Both the position numbers and the translations under genes were made by a program. The notes under the pieces are model-generated. The model ran no database searches. It was given only the letters and a program-made list of their open reading frames with translations, and was not told the DNA's origin. From assembly GCA_049315325.1 (NCBI GenBank), contig JBMOKJ010000012.1, positions 1-64,000 on the forward strand: DNA of 64,000 nucleotides, in the 5' to 3' direction. Shown here one piece after another: positions 43,157 through 50,562 of the stretch (positions are counted from its first letter, which is position 1; each line of letters opens with the position of its first letter). This DNA is from CAXXIC01 sp049315325 (GTDB lineage Bacteria; Bacteroidota; Bacteroidia; Bacteroidales; UBA7332).

Positions 43157-43246
43157 ACCACTACTTCGCACCCTACAAGTCGCGTAGCGACGACCGTCTA
43201 TGGAGCGAAGGGTTTTTCACCCTATGCGATATTGGGGAGGTTTAGT
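43157..43246. repeat. Nested inverted-repeat element
   Basis: Outer CCACT/AGTGG, then CTTCGC (43164-43169)/GCGAAG (43205-43210), with internal hairpins GTCGCGTAGCGAC (43179-43191) and AGGG-TTTTTCA-CCCT (43209-43223; the last overlaps the second stem). The GC content is higher than in the flanks. It appears to be a dispersed palindromic element. Confidence 0.45.
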
Positions 43247-43280
43247 GGCCTACGTTTGTTCGGTGTTGTATACTGGTAAA

Positions 43281-43434
43281 GTATGGGCATAGTATATATC
43301 AATCTATATATATCCCTATGATATCCCTTATTTATGCCTACTATATTACTTATTAATTATAAAAAGAAATAGAATAGATATAATTGATAAATAGAACAAA
43401 AATATTTAATTTTGTACCCATACTATGCCCATAC
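43281..43434. repeat. 15-bp perfect inverted repeat bounding an AT-rich segment
   Basis: GTATGGGCATAGTAT (43281-43295) and ATACTATGCCCATAC (43420-43434) are exact reverse complements. They enclose 124 bases that are almost only A and T, with runs of TATATA. It lies just upstream of the gene at 43496. Confidence 0.6.
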
Positions 43435-43495
43435 TCAACTATGAATGAGCACCGAATGAACATCAATTTAAGAACAACTTAATACGCAACAATTT

Positions 43496-44305
43496 ATGGC
43501 ACGGATGAAAAGTTTTATGCAGATGACCGGCTCGATGGCTATGGTCAGTATGTACACCATGCAGGGGCACGACGAAGTGATCATCCGCACCAAAGGCGGG
43601 CCTACTAAGCAGCAAATAAAAACCAAGCCGCAGTTTGAAAAGGTGCGACGAAACAATAGCGAATGGACGGGCTGTACCCGAATGGGCAGTCAGATACGCA
43701 CGTCGTTTATGTTAATGAATCGCATGGAGGATTATCCAGTAACCGGTGCGCTCAACTCTATTTGCAAACAGCTACAAAAGCTGGACACTGAAGGGGAGCA
43801 TGGCAAGCGCGGAATTTACCTGAGTCGGAACAAAGAAGCGTTGCTCGGGTTTTCGTTTAGCCGTAAGCAGGTGTTGGAGAGCGTTTTGCGTGTGCCTATC
43901 GATACCACATTGAATAGAGCTACTGGCGTGGCGCATATCGATATACCGGCTGTTAATACAGATTTGTATCTCTATAATTTCCGCAAACTGCCCTATTATC
44001 GCATAGTGGCTAACCTTGGCGGGGTGTGCGATATGTCGATAGCCGAAGATGGGAAAAACTACCAACATGCACCATACAATTACTGCGATAGGGAGTTGGG
44101 AAAATTTGAAAGTGAATGGCTACCCACGATGGGTATGCAGCCAGCCATGCAGATTAAATTGCTCTATCCGCTTGATCCTGCTCCTATACCAGAAGATGTA
44201 ACCATTCTACTCAGTATTGGCATCGAGTTTGGCAAGAAAGGCTACGGCGACATCACCGAACCGGTGAAATATGCCGGAACGGGTAAAATTGTGAAGGTGG
44301 GTTGA
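43496..44305 (+). CDS. Protein of unknown function, Bacteroidota-restricted by appearance
   Basis: The 269-residue protein has no signal peptide. The N terminus is methionine-rich (MARMKSFMQMTGSMAMVSMYTM), followed by a conserved-looking block VIIRTKGGPTKQQIKTKPQFEKVRRNNSEWTG and an alpha/beta body with IDIPAVNTDLYLYNF and PAMQIKLLYPLDPAPIPEDVTILLSIGIEFG. The GGPT..Q...P.F..VR.NN.E.. pattern recalls a Bacteroidota hypothetical family, but I cannot name a function. It is flanked by repeats on both sides, which suggests a mobile or recently acquired gene. Confidence 0.65.
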   Translation: MARMKSFMQMTGSMAMVSMYTMQGHDEVIIRTKGGPTKQQIKTKPQFEKVRRNNSEWTGCTRMGSQIRTSFMLMNRMEDYPVTGALNSICKQLQKLDTEGEHGKRGIYLSRNKEALLGFSFSRKQVLESVLRVPIDTTLNRATGVAHIDIPAVNTDLYLYNFRKLPYYRIVANLGGVCDMSIAEDGKNYQHAPYNYCDRELGKFESEWLPTMGMQPAMQIKLLYPLDPAPIPEDVTILLSIGIEFGKKGYGDITEPVKYAGTGKIVKVG

Positions 44306-44312
44306 AAATCTA

Positions 44313-44452
44313 TTCTTGCCACTAAGACCCAAAGAATGAAAGTTTCACAAATTTCTTTGTTAGCTTTTATTCCGATGTGCCTAAACGACAAAGGTAATCA
44401 AGACTCCTTTGTGAATTTCTTCGTGGCTTGGTGTCTTTGTGCCGAAACTTTT
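44313..44452. repeat. CCACTAAGAC/CTTTGTG-type dispersed repeat
   Basis: TTGCCACTAAGACCCAAAG at the left and TTCGTGGCTTGGTGTCTTTG at the right are imperfect inverted relatives. The phrase is a familiar kind of intergenic repeat in Bacteroidota and some other phyla. The 89-codon frame across it is not a gene. Confidence 0.5.
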
Positions 44453-44497
44453 CAAGCTAGAGGGTTAGCTCGAAATACGCCACTCGAATCTATGAAT

Positions 44498-45952
44498 CTA
44501 CTTTCGCACAATCTTACGGGTCAAAACGCCTTTTTCGGTTTTCACTCGAAGTACGTACACGCCTTTGGGGAAGTTTTTCAACGAAACGGTTGCACTATTA
44601 CCTGATGGGTAAAGTTGAGAAACCACCACCCCACGAATATCAGTAACAGTTAATTCTTCAATATAATCTCGAGATAGAACTTCAAAGCCGCCTTGGGAAG
44701 AATCTATATTTTTGACAATCAAAGGAATAGCAATTTTGGAATTTTCAATTCCCGAAATAATCCCACAACGATTAAAATTTGGATTGATATAGACTAATAC
44801 CCCATTTTGGTGAAAACACAACAGCGTTGAACCACTGTCCATAAGTAGCTCCGTACTATACAAAATGCCATCATCACTACCTATTCCCTCTATCCAATAA
44901 TGCAAAAAATAGTCAGTGCCAGAATATGGATTATGCTGTCCCATTTGCAATCTTTTGCGCCATTGTCCATTTAGTAAAAGCGAATCCACCTTCATCACTT
45001 TTAAAGTTGCATTAAATCCACTCCAAGATGTGATGATTGTATCGCCTTCTTGTAGATTAAAATCATACAACAGAACCTCTTTCGATAAAGAGCTATTGTA
45101 GTAAAACCACTTTCCTTTATCTTCCCTAATATTAAAAGCAAAGCGAGACTGTGCTGAGTTATAGATTGAATCGGCGGTGACTACTACATTTTTGTAGAGA
45201 AAACCATTAATCAATTTTTCACCTACAATCGTATAATTTTCATTATTTCCACCCCCATACCAGCTTCCATTTGATCCGACAACACTCCACGAATCACCTT
45301 CTTTTAAATAACTCACATTCTTGCTTGGGGTCAGACTACAACTGTTGTATTTAGGATTTAGATAAACCAAATCATTGTTGTGATGGTAGCAAATCAATTC
45401 ATAATCATCTAAATCAATAATTCCTGGTGGATTGTAAAATAATCCTTGCTCACTTCCAACACCTTCAATCCAACTATTTGAAACGTAAGGTAGTGAAAAC
45501 TGATTATACTCTCCGACAGCAATTCTTTTTCGGAACATTCCATTGAGATATACAGAGTCAACTTTCACTACTTGAAATGTCACACGACCAGCATCAAATG
45601 GGTGATCCAAATTTACGGAAATCGTGTCTCCAACATTTAGGGAGAAATCATACAACAAAGACTCTTTTGTTTTGCCTACCGGCAGAAAAAACCATTTTCT
45701 ATTTTCTTCACGGAGTCCTCCTAAATAGTTTGCTGAAGGTGAATCAACTGCATATATTTTCTTATAGCGTTTAAGGCTTATTACACTATCTGCTTTAAGA
45801 ACATAGTTCAATTCTTTAAATTTTCCGCCCCATGCTGAAAATGAAGAAATTAACCACGAATCAGTCTCGCCTAAATAAGTTTTTGGCAAAGCTCCAAATG
45901 AGGAAATGACTAATAAACCAAAAACCGAAAGAATCAATAATCTTGTTTTCAT
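44498..45952 (-). CDS. T9SS-secreted protein with two tandem homologous halves
   Basis: The 484-residue protein has a signal peptide (MKTRLLILSVFGLLVISSFG). Two repeats of about 190 residues follow: each has GDSW/TDSW, a ..YxVxxDSVxxLxxxKK-like strand, REENRKWFF or REDKGKWFY, LLYDFSLNVGDTI or LLYDFNLQEGDTI, VDSVYLNGMFRKRI or VDSLLLNGQWRKRL, and WIEGVGSEQGLFY or WIEGIGSDDGILY. The last 75 residues are a T9SS type A sorting domain (LTVTDIRGVVVSQLYPSGN, FPKGVYVLRVKTEKGVLTRKIVRK). The repeat family is common in Bacteroidota secreted proteins; its function is unknown. Confidence 0.8.
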   Translation of the reverse strand: MKTRLLILSVFGLLVISSFGALPKTYLGETDSWLISSFSAWGGKFKELNYVLKADSVISLKRYKKIYAVDSPSANYLGGLREENRKWFFLPVGKTKESLLYDFSLNVGDTISVNLDHPFDAGRVTFQVVKVDSVYLNGMFRKRIAVGEYNQFSLPYVSNSWIEGVGSEQGLFYNPPGIIDLDDYELICYHHNNDLVYLNPKYNSCSLTPSKNVSYLKEGDSWSVVGSNGSWYGGGNNENYTIVGEKLINGFLYKNVVVTADSIYNSAQSRFAFNIREDKGKWFYYNSSLSKEVLLYDFNLQEGDTIITSWSGFNATLKVMKVDSLLLNGQWRKRLQMGQHNPYSGTDYFLHYWIEGIGSDDGILYSTELLMDSGSTLLCFHQNGVLVYINPNFNRCGIISGIENSKIAIPLIVKNIDSSQGGFEVLSRDYIEELTVTDIRGVVVSQLYPSGNSATVSLKNFPKGVYVLRVKTEKGVLTRKIVRK

Positions 45953-45987
45953 AATTCTAAATGCATGACGGTTGAAAAATTCACCTC

Positions 45988-45995
45988 CAAAAATA
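45988..45995 (-). promoter_or_regulatory. -7 box of the T9SS-protein gene
   Basis: TATTTTTG on the minus strand, 36 bases upstream of the ATG, fits the Bacteroidota -7 consensus. Confidence 0.4.
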
Positions 45996-46052
45996 CAAAA
46001 AGATATTCATTATACAAGCACTTGATAGTTTTTTTATTTTTAACAATAAAGC

Positions 46053-46086
46053 ACAAAAAAACCCCGACAAACTGAATTGTCGAGGC
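46053..46086 (-). terminator. Terminator of tig
   Basis: On the minus strand CCTCGACAA (46085-46077) pairs with TTGTCGGGG (46070-46062) and runs into seven Ts. Confidence 0.8.
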
Positions 46087-46112
46087 TCGAAATATAGTAT
46101 TGCTTGTTTGTA

Positions 46113-47477
46113 TTAAGCTTGGGGTTCGAAGAGTTTGTAGAAATCTTCTTGAGAAATTGCTTTGTCTTTCAACGTGATTTTCTCTTTCACTGCGTCGCGA
46201 ATTTTATCTTCTACCGCACGATCGACTAAGCTACGTTGTGTTTTTTCGTCTTTCAACATATCTTTCGAGTAGTTTTCGAGCATGTCAGCAGGCACGTCGA
46301 GCATTCCGTATTGCGCAAATTGAGCTTTAGTAGCTGCTTTGGCCACTTCCAACAAATCTGCTTGCTCCACTTTCACTTCGAAATCTTTCGCCAATTTCTC
46401 TTTGATCAAGTGCCAAGTCAATTCGCTCTTCATGGTTGGGAACTCTTCTTCGATAGATTCCGGAGTACGTTTTTCGCCAGAAGCCAACAACCAACGTTTG
46501 AGGAATGCCTCTGGGAATGCAACATCTCCCGCTTTTTTCTCCAACACTGGACGAAGGTCTAACCAAAAGCGGTAGTCGCTCTCTGGTTTCAACTGAGCTT
46601 CGATAGATTCACGGATTTTTGCGAAATATTCTGCTTCAGAATTCACATTGCCTGCACCAAATGCTGTGTCAAATAACTCTTGGTTCAACTCTGCTGGTAC
46701 GTGACGCGTGATTTCGTTGATGGTGAAACCGAAGTTTGAGGTAATATCTTTTGCTCCCGCTTTGTCGATTTTCAACACGTGAGAGATTTCGTATTCGTTG
46801 CCACCACAAGCTTCGTTCACGTTGTAAACAACGGTTGAGCCTTTAGCAGCACCCATGAATTTTGCTTTCTCGGCATCGCTTTTGAAGTAATCAGGGATAG
46901 TCACTGTGTCTTCAGCTACAATTCCACCTTCTTTGGCAGCACCGTTTTCGTCCAATTCCACCACTGTTCCTTTCACCATATCTTTGCCTTCAACCACATC
47001 TACTTGAACGTGTTTGCCAGCGCGATCGGTGAATGCACCCGATTGTTTTTGAACCATCTCTTCAGTCACCTCTACGTTGTAGTAAACAACTGTATCTTTT
47101 TTGGTCAGCTTAACATCAATTTCGGGAGCTAAACCAAGATCGAACAAAAATTCGAATTCTGCATCGTTGTCAAAATCAATCGGTTTTTGATCGGTTTCGT
47201 TCGGAAGGGGTTCGCCAAGAATGTTTACTTTATTTTCGCGGATGTAGCCATACAAAGCTTCACCTACCGTTTTGTTGATTTCTTCTGCCAAAACAGATTT
47301 TTCGTACATCTTTTTGATCATTCCCATAGGTGCCATACCTTTACGGAAACCGGGGATATTGGCTTTCTGACGGAAATTGCGTAAAGATTTCTCTACTTTC
47401 TCTTGAAAATCTGCTTTTTGTACTTTTACCGATACCACAGCATTGGTGCTATCGATGTTGTTGAGTGTAACGTTCAT
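46113..47477 (-). CDS. tig: Trigger factor
   Basis: 454 residues from the ATG at 47477 (MNVTLNNIDSTNAVVSV). The frame stays open to 47687, but the extra 70 residues do not resemble the family. A strong promoter (47523-47553) also lies inside that extension, so the start is settled. The ribosome-binding domain has the signature NIPGFRKGMAPMGMIKKMY, close to the GFRxGKxP motif. The middle PPIase-like domain is strongly diverged, and the C-terminal chaperone domain has long helices (RRSLVDRAVEDKIRDAVKEKI type). It is the ribosome-bound chaperone for nascent chains. It stands apart from clpPX, unlike in many bacteria. Confidence 0.92.
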   Translation of the reverse strand: MNVTLNNIDSTNAVVSVKVQKADFQEKVEKSLRNFRQKANIPGFRKGMAPMGMIKKMYEKSVLAEEINKTVGEALYGYIRENKVNILGEPLPNETDQKPIDFDNDAEFEFLFDLGLAPEIDVKLTKKDTVVYYNVEVTEEMVQKQSGAFTDRAGKHVQVDVVEGKDMVKGTVVELDENGAAKEGGIVAEDTVTIPDYFKSDAEKAKFMGAAKGSTVVYNVNEACGGNEYEISHVLKIDKAGAKDITSNFGFTINEITRHVPAELNQELFDTAFGAGNVNSEAEYFAKIRESIEAQLKPESDYRFWLDLRPVLEKKAGDVAFPEAFLKRWLLASGEKRTPESIEEEFPTMKSELTWHLIKEKLAKDFEVKVEQADLLEVAKAATKAQFAQYGMLDVPADMLENYSKDMLKDEKTQRSLVDRAVEDKIRDAVKEKITLKDKAISQEDFYKLFEPQA

Positions 47478-47522
47478 TCTGACGTATTTTAGTTTAGATA
47501 AGAATTCGCTTAAATCGGGGTG

Positions 47523-47553
47523 CAAAATTAGTGCTATTCTTTTTATTATCAAA
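47523..47553 (-). promoter_or_regulatory. Promoter of tig
   Basis: TTTG (47553-47550), exactly 19 nt, and TAATTTTG (47530-47523) on the minus strand: the best consensus match in the window. Confidence 0.7.
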
Positions 47554-47788
47554 CTACTTCGCCTCTTTTCTGCAAAATAAATATTTATTCCGGCGAAAAT
47601 TATTTTCCAAAATATTGTAAATCGGAAAAATATGCTTTTCTTTGCGCCCGATAGATAGAAACTACAGATTTTCGATTCAATGTTCATTTTCTACGCTTTT
47701 GCCCGATTAAGTCTCTGATTTATGTTAGTCTTGTCAAGAATGCTATTTATCACCAATCAATTTCTTATTTTTTAATTATTTTACTCTT

Positions 47789-48034
47789 ATGAACATTTAC
47801 ATTGGAAACTTGAACTATCGTGTTCAAGAAGAAGACTTGAAACAAGTATTGGCTGAGTACGGAGCCGTAGAAAACGTTAAAGTGATCAAAGACCGCGAAA
47901 CAGGTCGCTCAAAAGGATTCGCATTTGCTGAAATGGCAAACGACGGAGAAGGTAAAGCTGCTATCGAACAATTGAACGGCGCAGAATATGCTGGCCGCAC
48001 AATGGTTGTGAAAGAAGCTCGTCCGAGAGAGTAG
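47789..48034 (+). CDS. RRM-type RNA-binding protein
   Basis: The 81-residue protein is a single RNA recognition motif: RNP2 MNIYIGNLNYRV at the N terminus, RNP1 RSKGFAFAEM near residue 45, and the last strand MVVKEARPRE. Small glycine-poor RRM proteins of this type are common in Bacteroidota, often highly expressed, and may act as RNA chaperones or post-transcriptional regulators. Single-gene unit with its own terminator. Confidence 0.92.
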   Translation: MNIYIGNLNYRVQEEDLKQVLAEYGAVENVKVIKDRETGRSKGFAFAEMANDGEGKAAIEQLNGAEYAGRTMVVKEARPRE

Positions 48035-48056
48035 TCCTACGCTACTACAATATTAG

Positions 48057-48092
48057 AAAGACCTTTTAGCTACGGCTGAAAGGTCTTTTTTT
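48057..48092 (+). terminator. Terminator of the RRM gene
   Basis: AAAGACCTTT (48057-48066) pairs with AAAGGTCTTT, with inner AGC/GCT, followed by a run of Ts. Confidence 0.8.
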
Positions 48093-48187
48093 GTGCCAAA
48101 TATTGAAAAGAATAACTAATTTTACAAAAATTGCTATCTTTATGCGCTGAAACACACACTATTTATTTCATTATTCGACCTTAAGCT

Positions 48188-48550
48188 ATGACGAAAACCA
48201 TTTCTTCGCTCGGAAAGGCGCACATTACCATTCACAGTTTTGCTGTGGCACACGCCATTACTGCAGCAATCATTATCGCGCGAGGCAGCGACCCTGGCAC
48301 AATCTTGACCATACTGACCATCGCTATGGTTGTGGTGCTCACTCGCCTCAACGATTACCCACTCGATGTCACTGCCGCATTGGCTTTGATCAGTTGCTTC
48401 GCAGGATTCTTCCTTGGAACGGCAGGAGCTGATTTCCTGAGCAACATCCTCAGCGAATCGAAAGCTCTGGCTCAAATATTAACAACCGTATTGGTCACCG
48501 AAATTCTGGGGTGGCTTACATTTATTATTGTTGAACGAAGCACAAAATAG
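48188..48550 (+). CDS. Small membrane protein in the LytS/LytT operon
   Basis: The 120-residue protein has about four hydrophobic spans (HSFAVAHAITAAIIIA, ILTILTIAMVVVLT, VTAALALISCFAGFFLG, ILTTVLVTEILGWLTFIIV). No known family is named from it. It starts the unit with the histidine kinase 18 bases downstream and the LytTR regulator after that, so it may be a sensor partner or the target of the system. Confidence 0.7.
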   Translation: MTKTISSLGKAHITIHSFAVAHAITAAIIIARGSDPGTILTILTIAMVVVLTRLNDYPLDVTAALALISCFAGFFLGTAGADFLSNILSESKALAQILTTVLVTEILGWLTFIIVERSTK

Positions 48551-48568
48551 TAGAGAAACAGCAATAAG

Positions 48569-49612
48569 ATGAATAAATCATCACAAAATAAATGGAGAGA
48601 GGTTCTGCTCTTAGCAATTATCGTTCTTCTTTTTAGGATTTTCTATGTCGAAATCCTCAACTACCTCAAAGCCGACTACCAATACAACTTCACCGACCTT
48701 TTACATACAATTTTCAAGGAGTATCCTGCCACTTTAGTGATGGCAGTAGCCGGATTTTTCAGTATGCACTACATCAACAAGCTCTACTCGTGGGGCGAAA
48801 ACCCTTTGCGCAGACTGATTGTTACAGCTATTGCTCTCCTTTCGATATCAATCATTATCACCTTGATGCTCTGCATGCCAAAACTTGGGCAATACAGTTG
48901 GGTAGAGTTGGTTCGTAGTGGACACCTTGAGGCTGTTTTTGTGGTATCGCTTATGGCAAACGCTGTGATAATGGGTGTCACAGATGTAACACTCTATTAC
49001 CGCAAATCGCACAAGAAAGCCCTCGATGCCGAAATCATCAAAAAGAACAAAGCGCGGTTTCAATACGATCAATTGAAGCGTCAATTAAATCCTCACTTTT
49101 TGTTCAATAGCCTCAATGTACTCGATTATTTGGTACACACCGACGCTAACCGAGCCAGTGATTTTATCAAAAAATTGGCTGGTGTTTACCGTTACCTTTT
49201 GAGTAAAGAGAGTGACCCAACGGTGCATCTCGACGAAGAGATTGTGTTCGCCAATATGTATGCCGAGTTGCTGAAAGAACGGTTTGAGAAAGGGCTCTAC
49301 ATCGATATCGATATTGCCGAGAAATACATGAAATCGCACGTCATACCGTGCAGTCTCCAACTCCTGATTGAGAATGCTACAAAACACAATATTATCAGTG
49401 CAAAAATGCCGTTGAATATTCGTATTTTTATGGAATTGGATTACATTTGCGTTGAGAACAACCGTCAACTGCGCATCAAAGCTGACGAATCGACCGGACT
49501 TGGACTGAAAAGCATTGAAGCACAATACCAGACACTTTTCAACAAAAGCATTATTATCGACCAAAACGAAGCTCACTATTGTGTGAAAATACCGTTAATT
49601 GAAAATGCCTGA
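48569..49612 (+). CDS. LytS/YpdA-type sensor histidine kinase
   Basis: The 347-residue kinase has four N-terminal hydrophobic spans (residues 10-160) and the His_kinase domain with the phospho-accepting His in LKRQLNPHFLFNSLNVLDYLV. The ATPase part has a recognisable N box (LLIENATKHNI) and a G-like segment (STGLGLKSIEAQYQ). It pairs with the LytTR regulator 26 bases downstream. The family uses LytTR-type response regulators. Confidence 0.88.
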   Translation: MNKSSQNKWREVLLLAIIVLLFRIFYVEILNYLKADYQYNFTDLLHTIFKEYPATLVMAVAGFFSMHYINKLYSWGENPLRRLIVTAIALLSISIIITLMLCMPKLGQYSWVELVRSGHLEAVFVVSLMANAVIMGVTDVTLYYRKSHKKALDAEIIKKNKARFQYDQLKRQLNPHFLFNSLNVLDYLVHTDANRASDFIKKLAGVYRYLLSKESDPTVHLDEEIVFANMYAELLKERFEKGLYIDIDIAEKYMKSHVIPCSLQLLIENATKHNIISAKMPLNIRIFMELDYICVENNRQLRIKADESTGLGLKSIEAQYQTLFNKSIIIDQNEAHYCVKIPLIENA

Positions 49613-49638
49613 TTTTATTTGATAAAACACAGATTACC

Positions 49639-50394
49639 ATGAGAATACTGATTATTGAAGACGAAATTCCTGCGCAAATCCAACTTATTAGAATGATTAG
49701 CGGAACTTATCCTTCGTTTGAAGTGGTGGGGAAAATCGACTCGGTGAAAGGCGCTGTCGAATGGTTGGAATCCAATAACGTTGATCTGATTTTTATGGAT
49801 GTAGAGCTCTCAGACGGACAGTGTTTTGAAATTTTTAAGCAAGTAAAAGTAGAGTCGCCAGTCATCATCACCACGGCTTACAATGATTATGCCATAAAAG
49901 CATTTAAAGTAAATAGCATCGACTACCTCCTCAAACCCATCGACAAAGCTGAATTTATAGAAGCCGTTGAGAAATCGAAGAAATTCACTCAACAACCAAA
50001 GCAAGACTTCCGTCAAATAGAAGAACTGCTGACCAAAAGCCTCCCTAAAGAGTATAAAAAACGGTTTACGGTAAAACTTGGAGACAAAATATTGATTCTC
50101 AACACCAACGAAATTGCCTATTTTTACTCCGAAGAAAAAGCGACATTCATCGTCACAAGCGAAGGAAAACGATACATTTCGGATCTCACACTCGATGCCC
50201 TCGAAGAGCAACTAAATCCAAAAGACTTCTTCAGAATTTCGAGAGGCTGTATCACCAACATCTCCTCCATCAAATCGGTGTCGCGCTACTTCAACAGCCG
50301 ATTGAAAGTGATTTTAACACCACCCGTTGCCGAAGATGTGCTGGTCAGTCGCATCCGAATTCCACAGTTTTTGAAGTGGCTCGAGGGCGAGTGA
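49639..50394 (+). CDS. LytTR-family response regulator
   Basis: The 251-residue protein has an N-terminal receiver domain: acidic pocket ED in LIIEDEIPAQ, phospho-Asp in DLIFMDVELSDG, Thr in VIITTAYNDYAIKAF, and Lys in IDYLLKPIDK. The C-terminal LytTR DNA-binding domain has FTVKLGDKILILNTNEIAYFYSEEKATFI and FFRISRGCITNISSIKSV. Partner of the upstream kinase. Its target genes are not known; the adjacent glucan locus is a possibility only by position. Confidence 0.92.
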   Translation: MRILIIEDEIPAQIQLIRMISGTYPSFEVVGKIDSVKGAVEWLESNNVDLIFMDVELSDGQCFEIFKQVKVESPVIITTAYNDYAIKAFKVNSIDYLLKPIDKAEFIEAVEKSKKFTQQPKQDFRQIEELLTKSLPKEYKKRFTVKLGDKILILNTNEIAYFYSEEKATFIVTSEGKRYISDLTLDALEEQLNPKDFFRISRGCITNISSIKSVSRYFNSRLKVILTPPVAEDVLVSRIRIPQFLKWLEGE

Positions 50395-50501
50395 ATCTCG
50401 TCAAAATTTAGCTCCAAAATTCATTCTTCAAAACAATCGTTATTATTTCCTAAAACAAACCGCATTTCATCCCTGCTTTACTGCACTTCATCGGATTTAT
50501 T

Positions 50502-50532
50502 TTTGAATAAAGGTTAAAAAATTTCATATTTG
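50502..50532 (+). promoter_or_regulatory. Promoter of the glucan utilisation locus
   Basis: TTTG (50502-50505), 19 nt, and CATATTTG (50525-50532), one base off TAnnTTTG. It lies 31 bases before the pullulanase ATG. Confidence 0.5.
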
Positions 50533-50562
50533 CCTCAAATCTGAGACCACCATTTCACATCG

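Larger units (their letters stand above)
43013..43495. other. Gene-free region between the mod leader and the 43496 gene
   Basis: This holds the mod promoter box, a nested repeat structure (43157-43246), and a 15-bp inverted repeat with a 124-base AT-rich interior (43281-43434). No reading frame is credible. Confidence 0.5.

Noticed and set aside
44336..44605. Plus-strand frame of 89 codons
   Set aside because: It runs through a dispersed repeat and into the 3' end of the minus-strand T9SS gene.
46113..47687. Longer trigger factor start at 47687
   Set aside because: The extra 70 residues are unlike trigger factor and a near-perfect promoter at 47523-47553 lies inside them; the ATG at 47477 starts the conserved domain.
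49639..50394. LytTR regulator as proven regulator of the glucan locus
   Set aside because: Only adjacency supports it; a separate promoter precedes the pullulanase and no LytTR direct repeats were recognised there.
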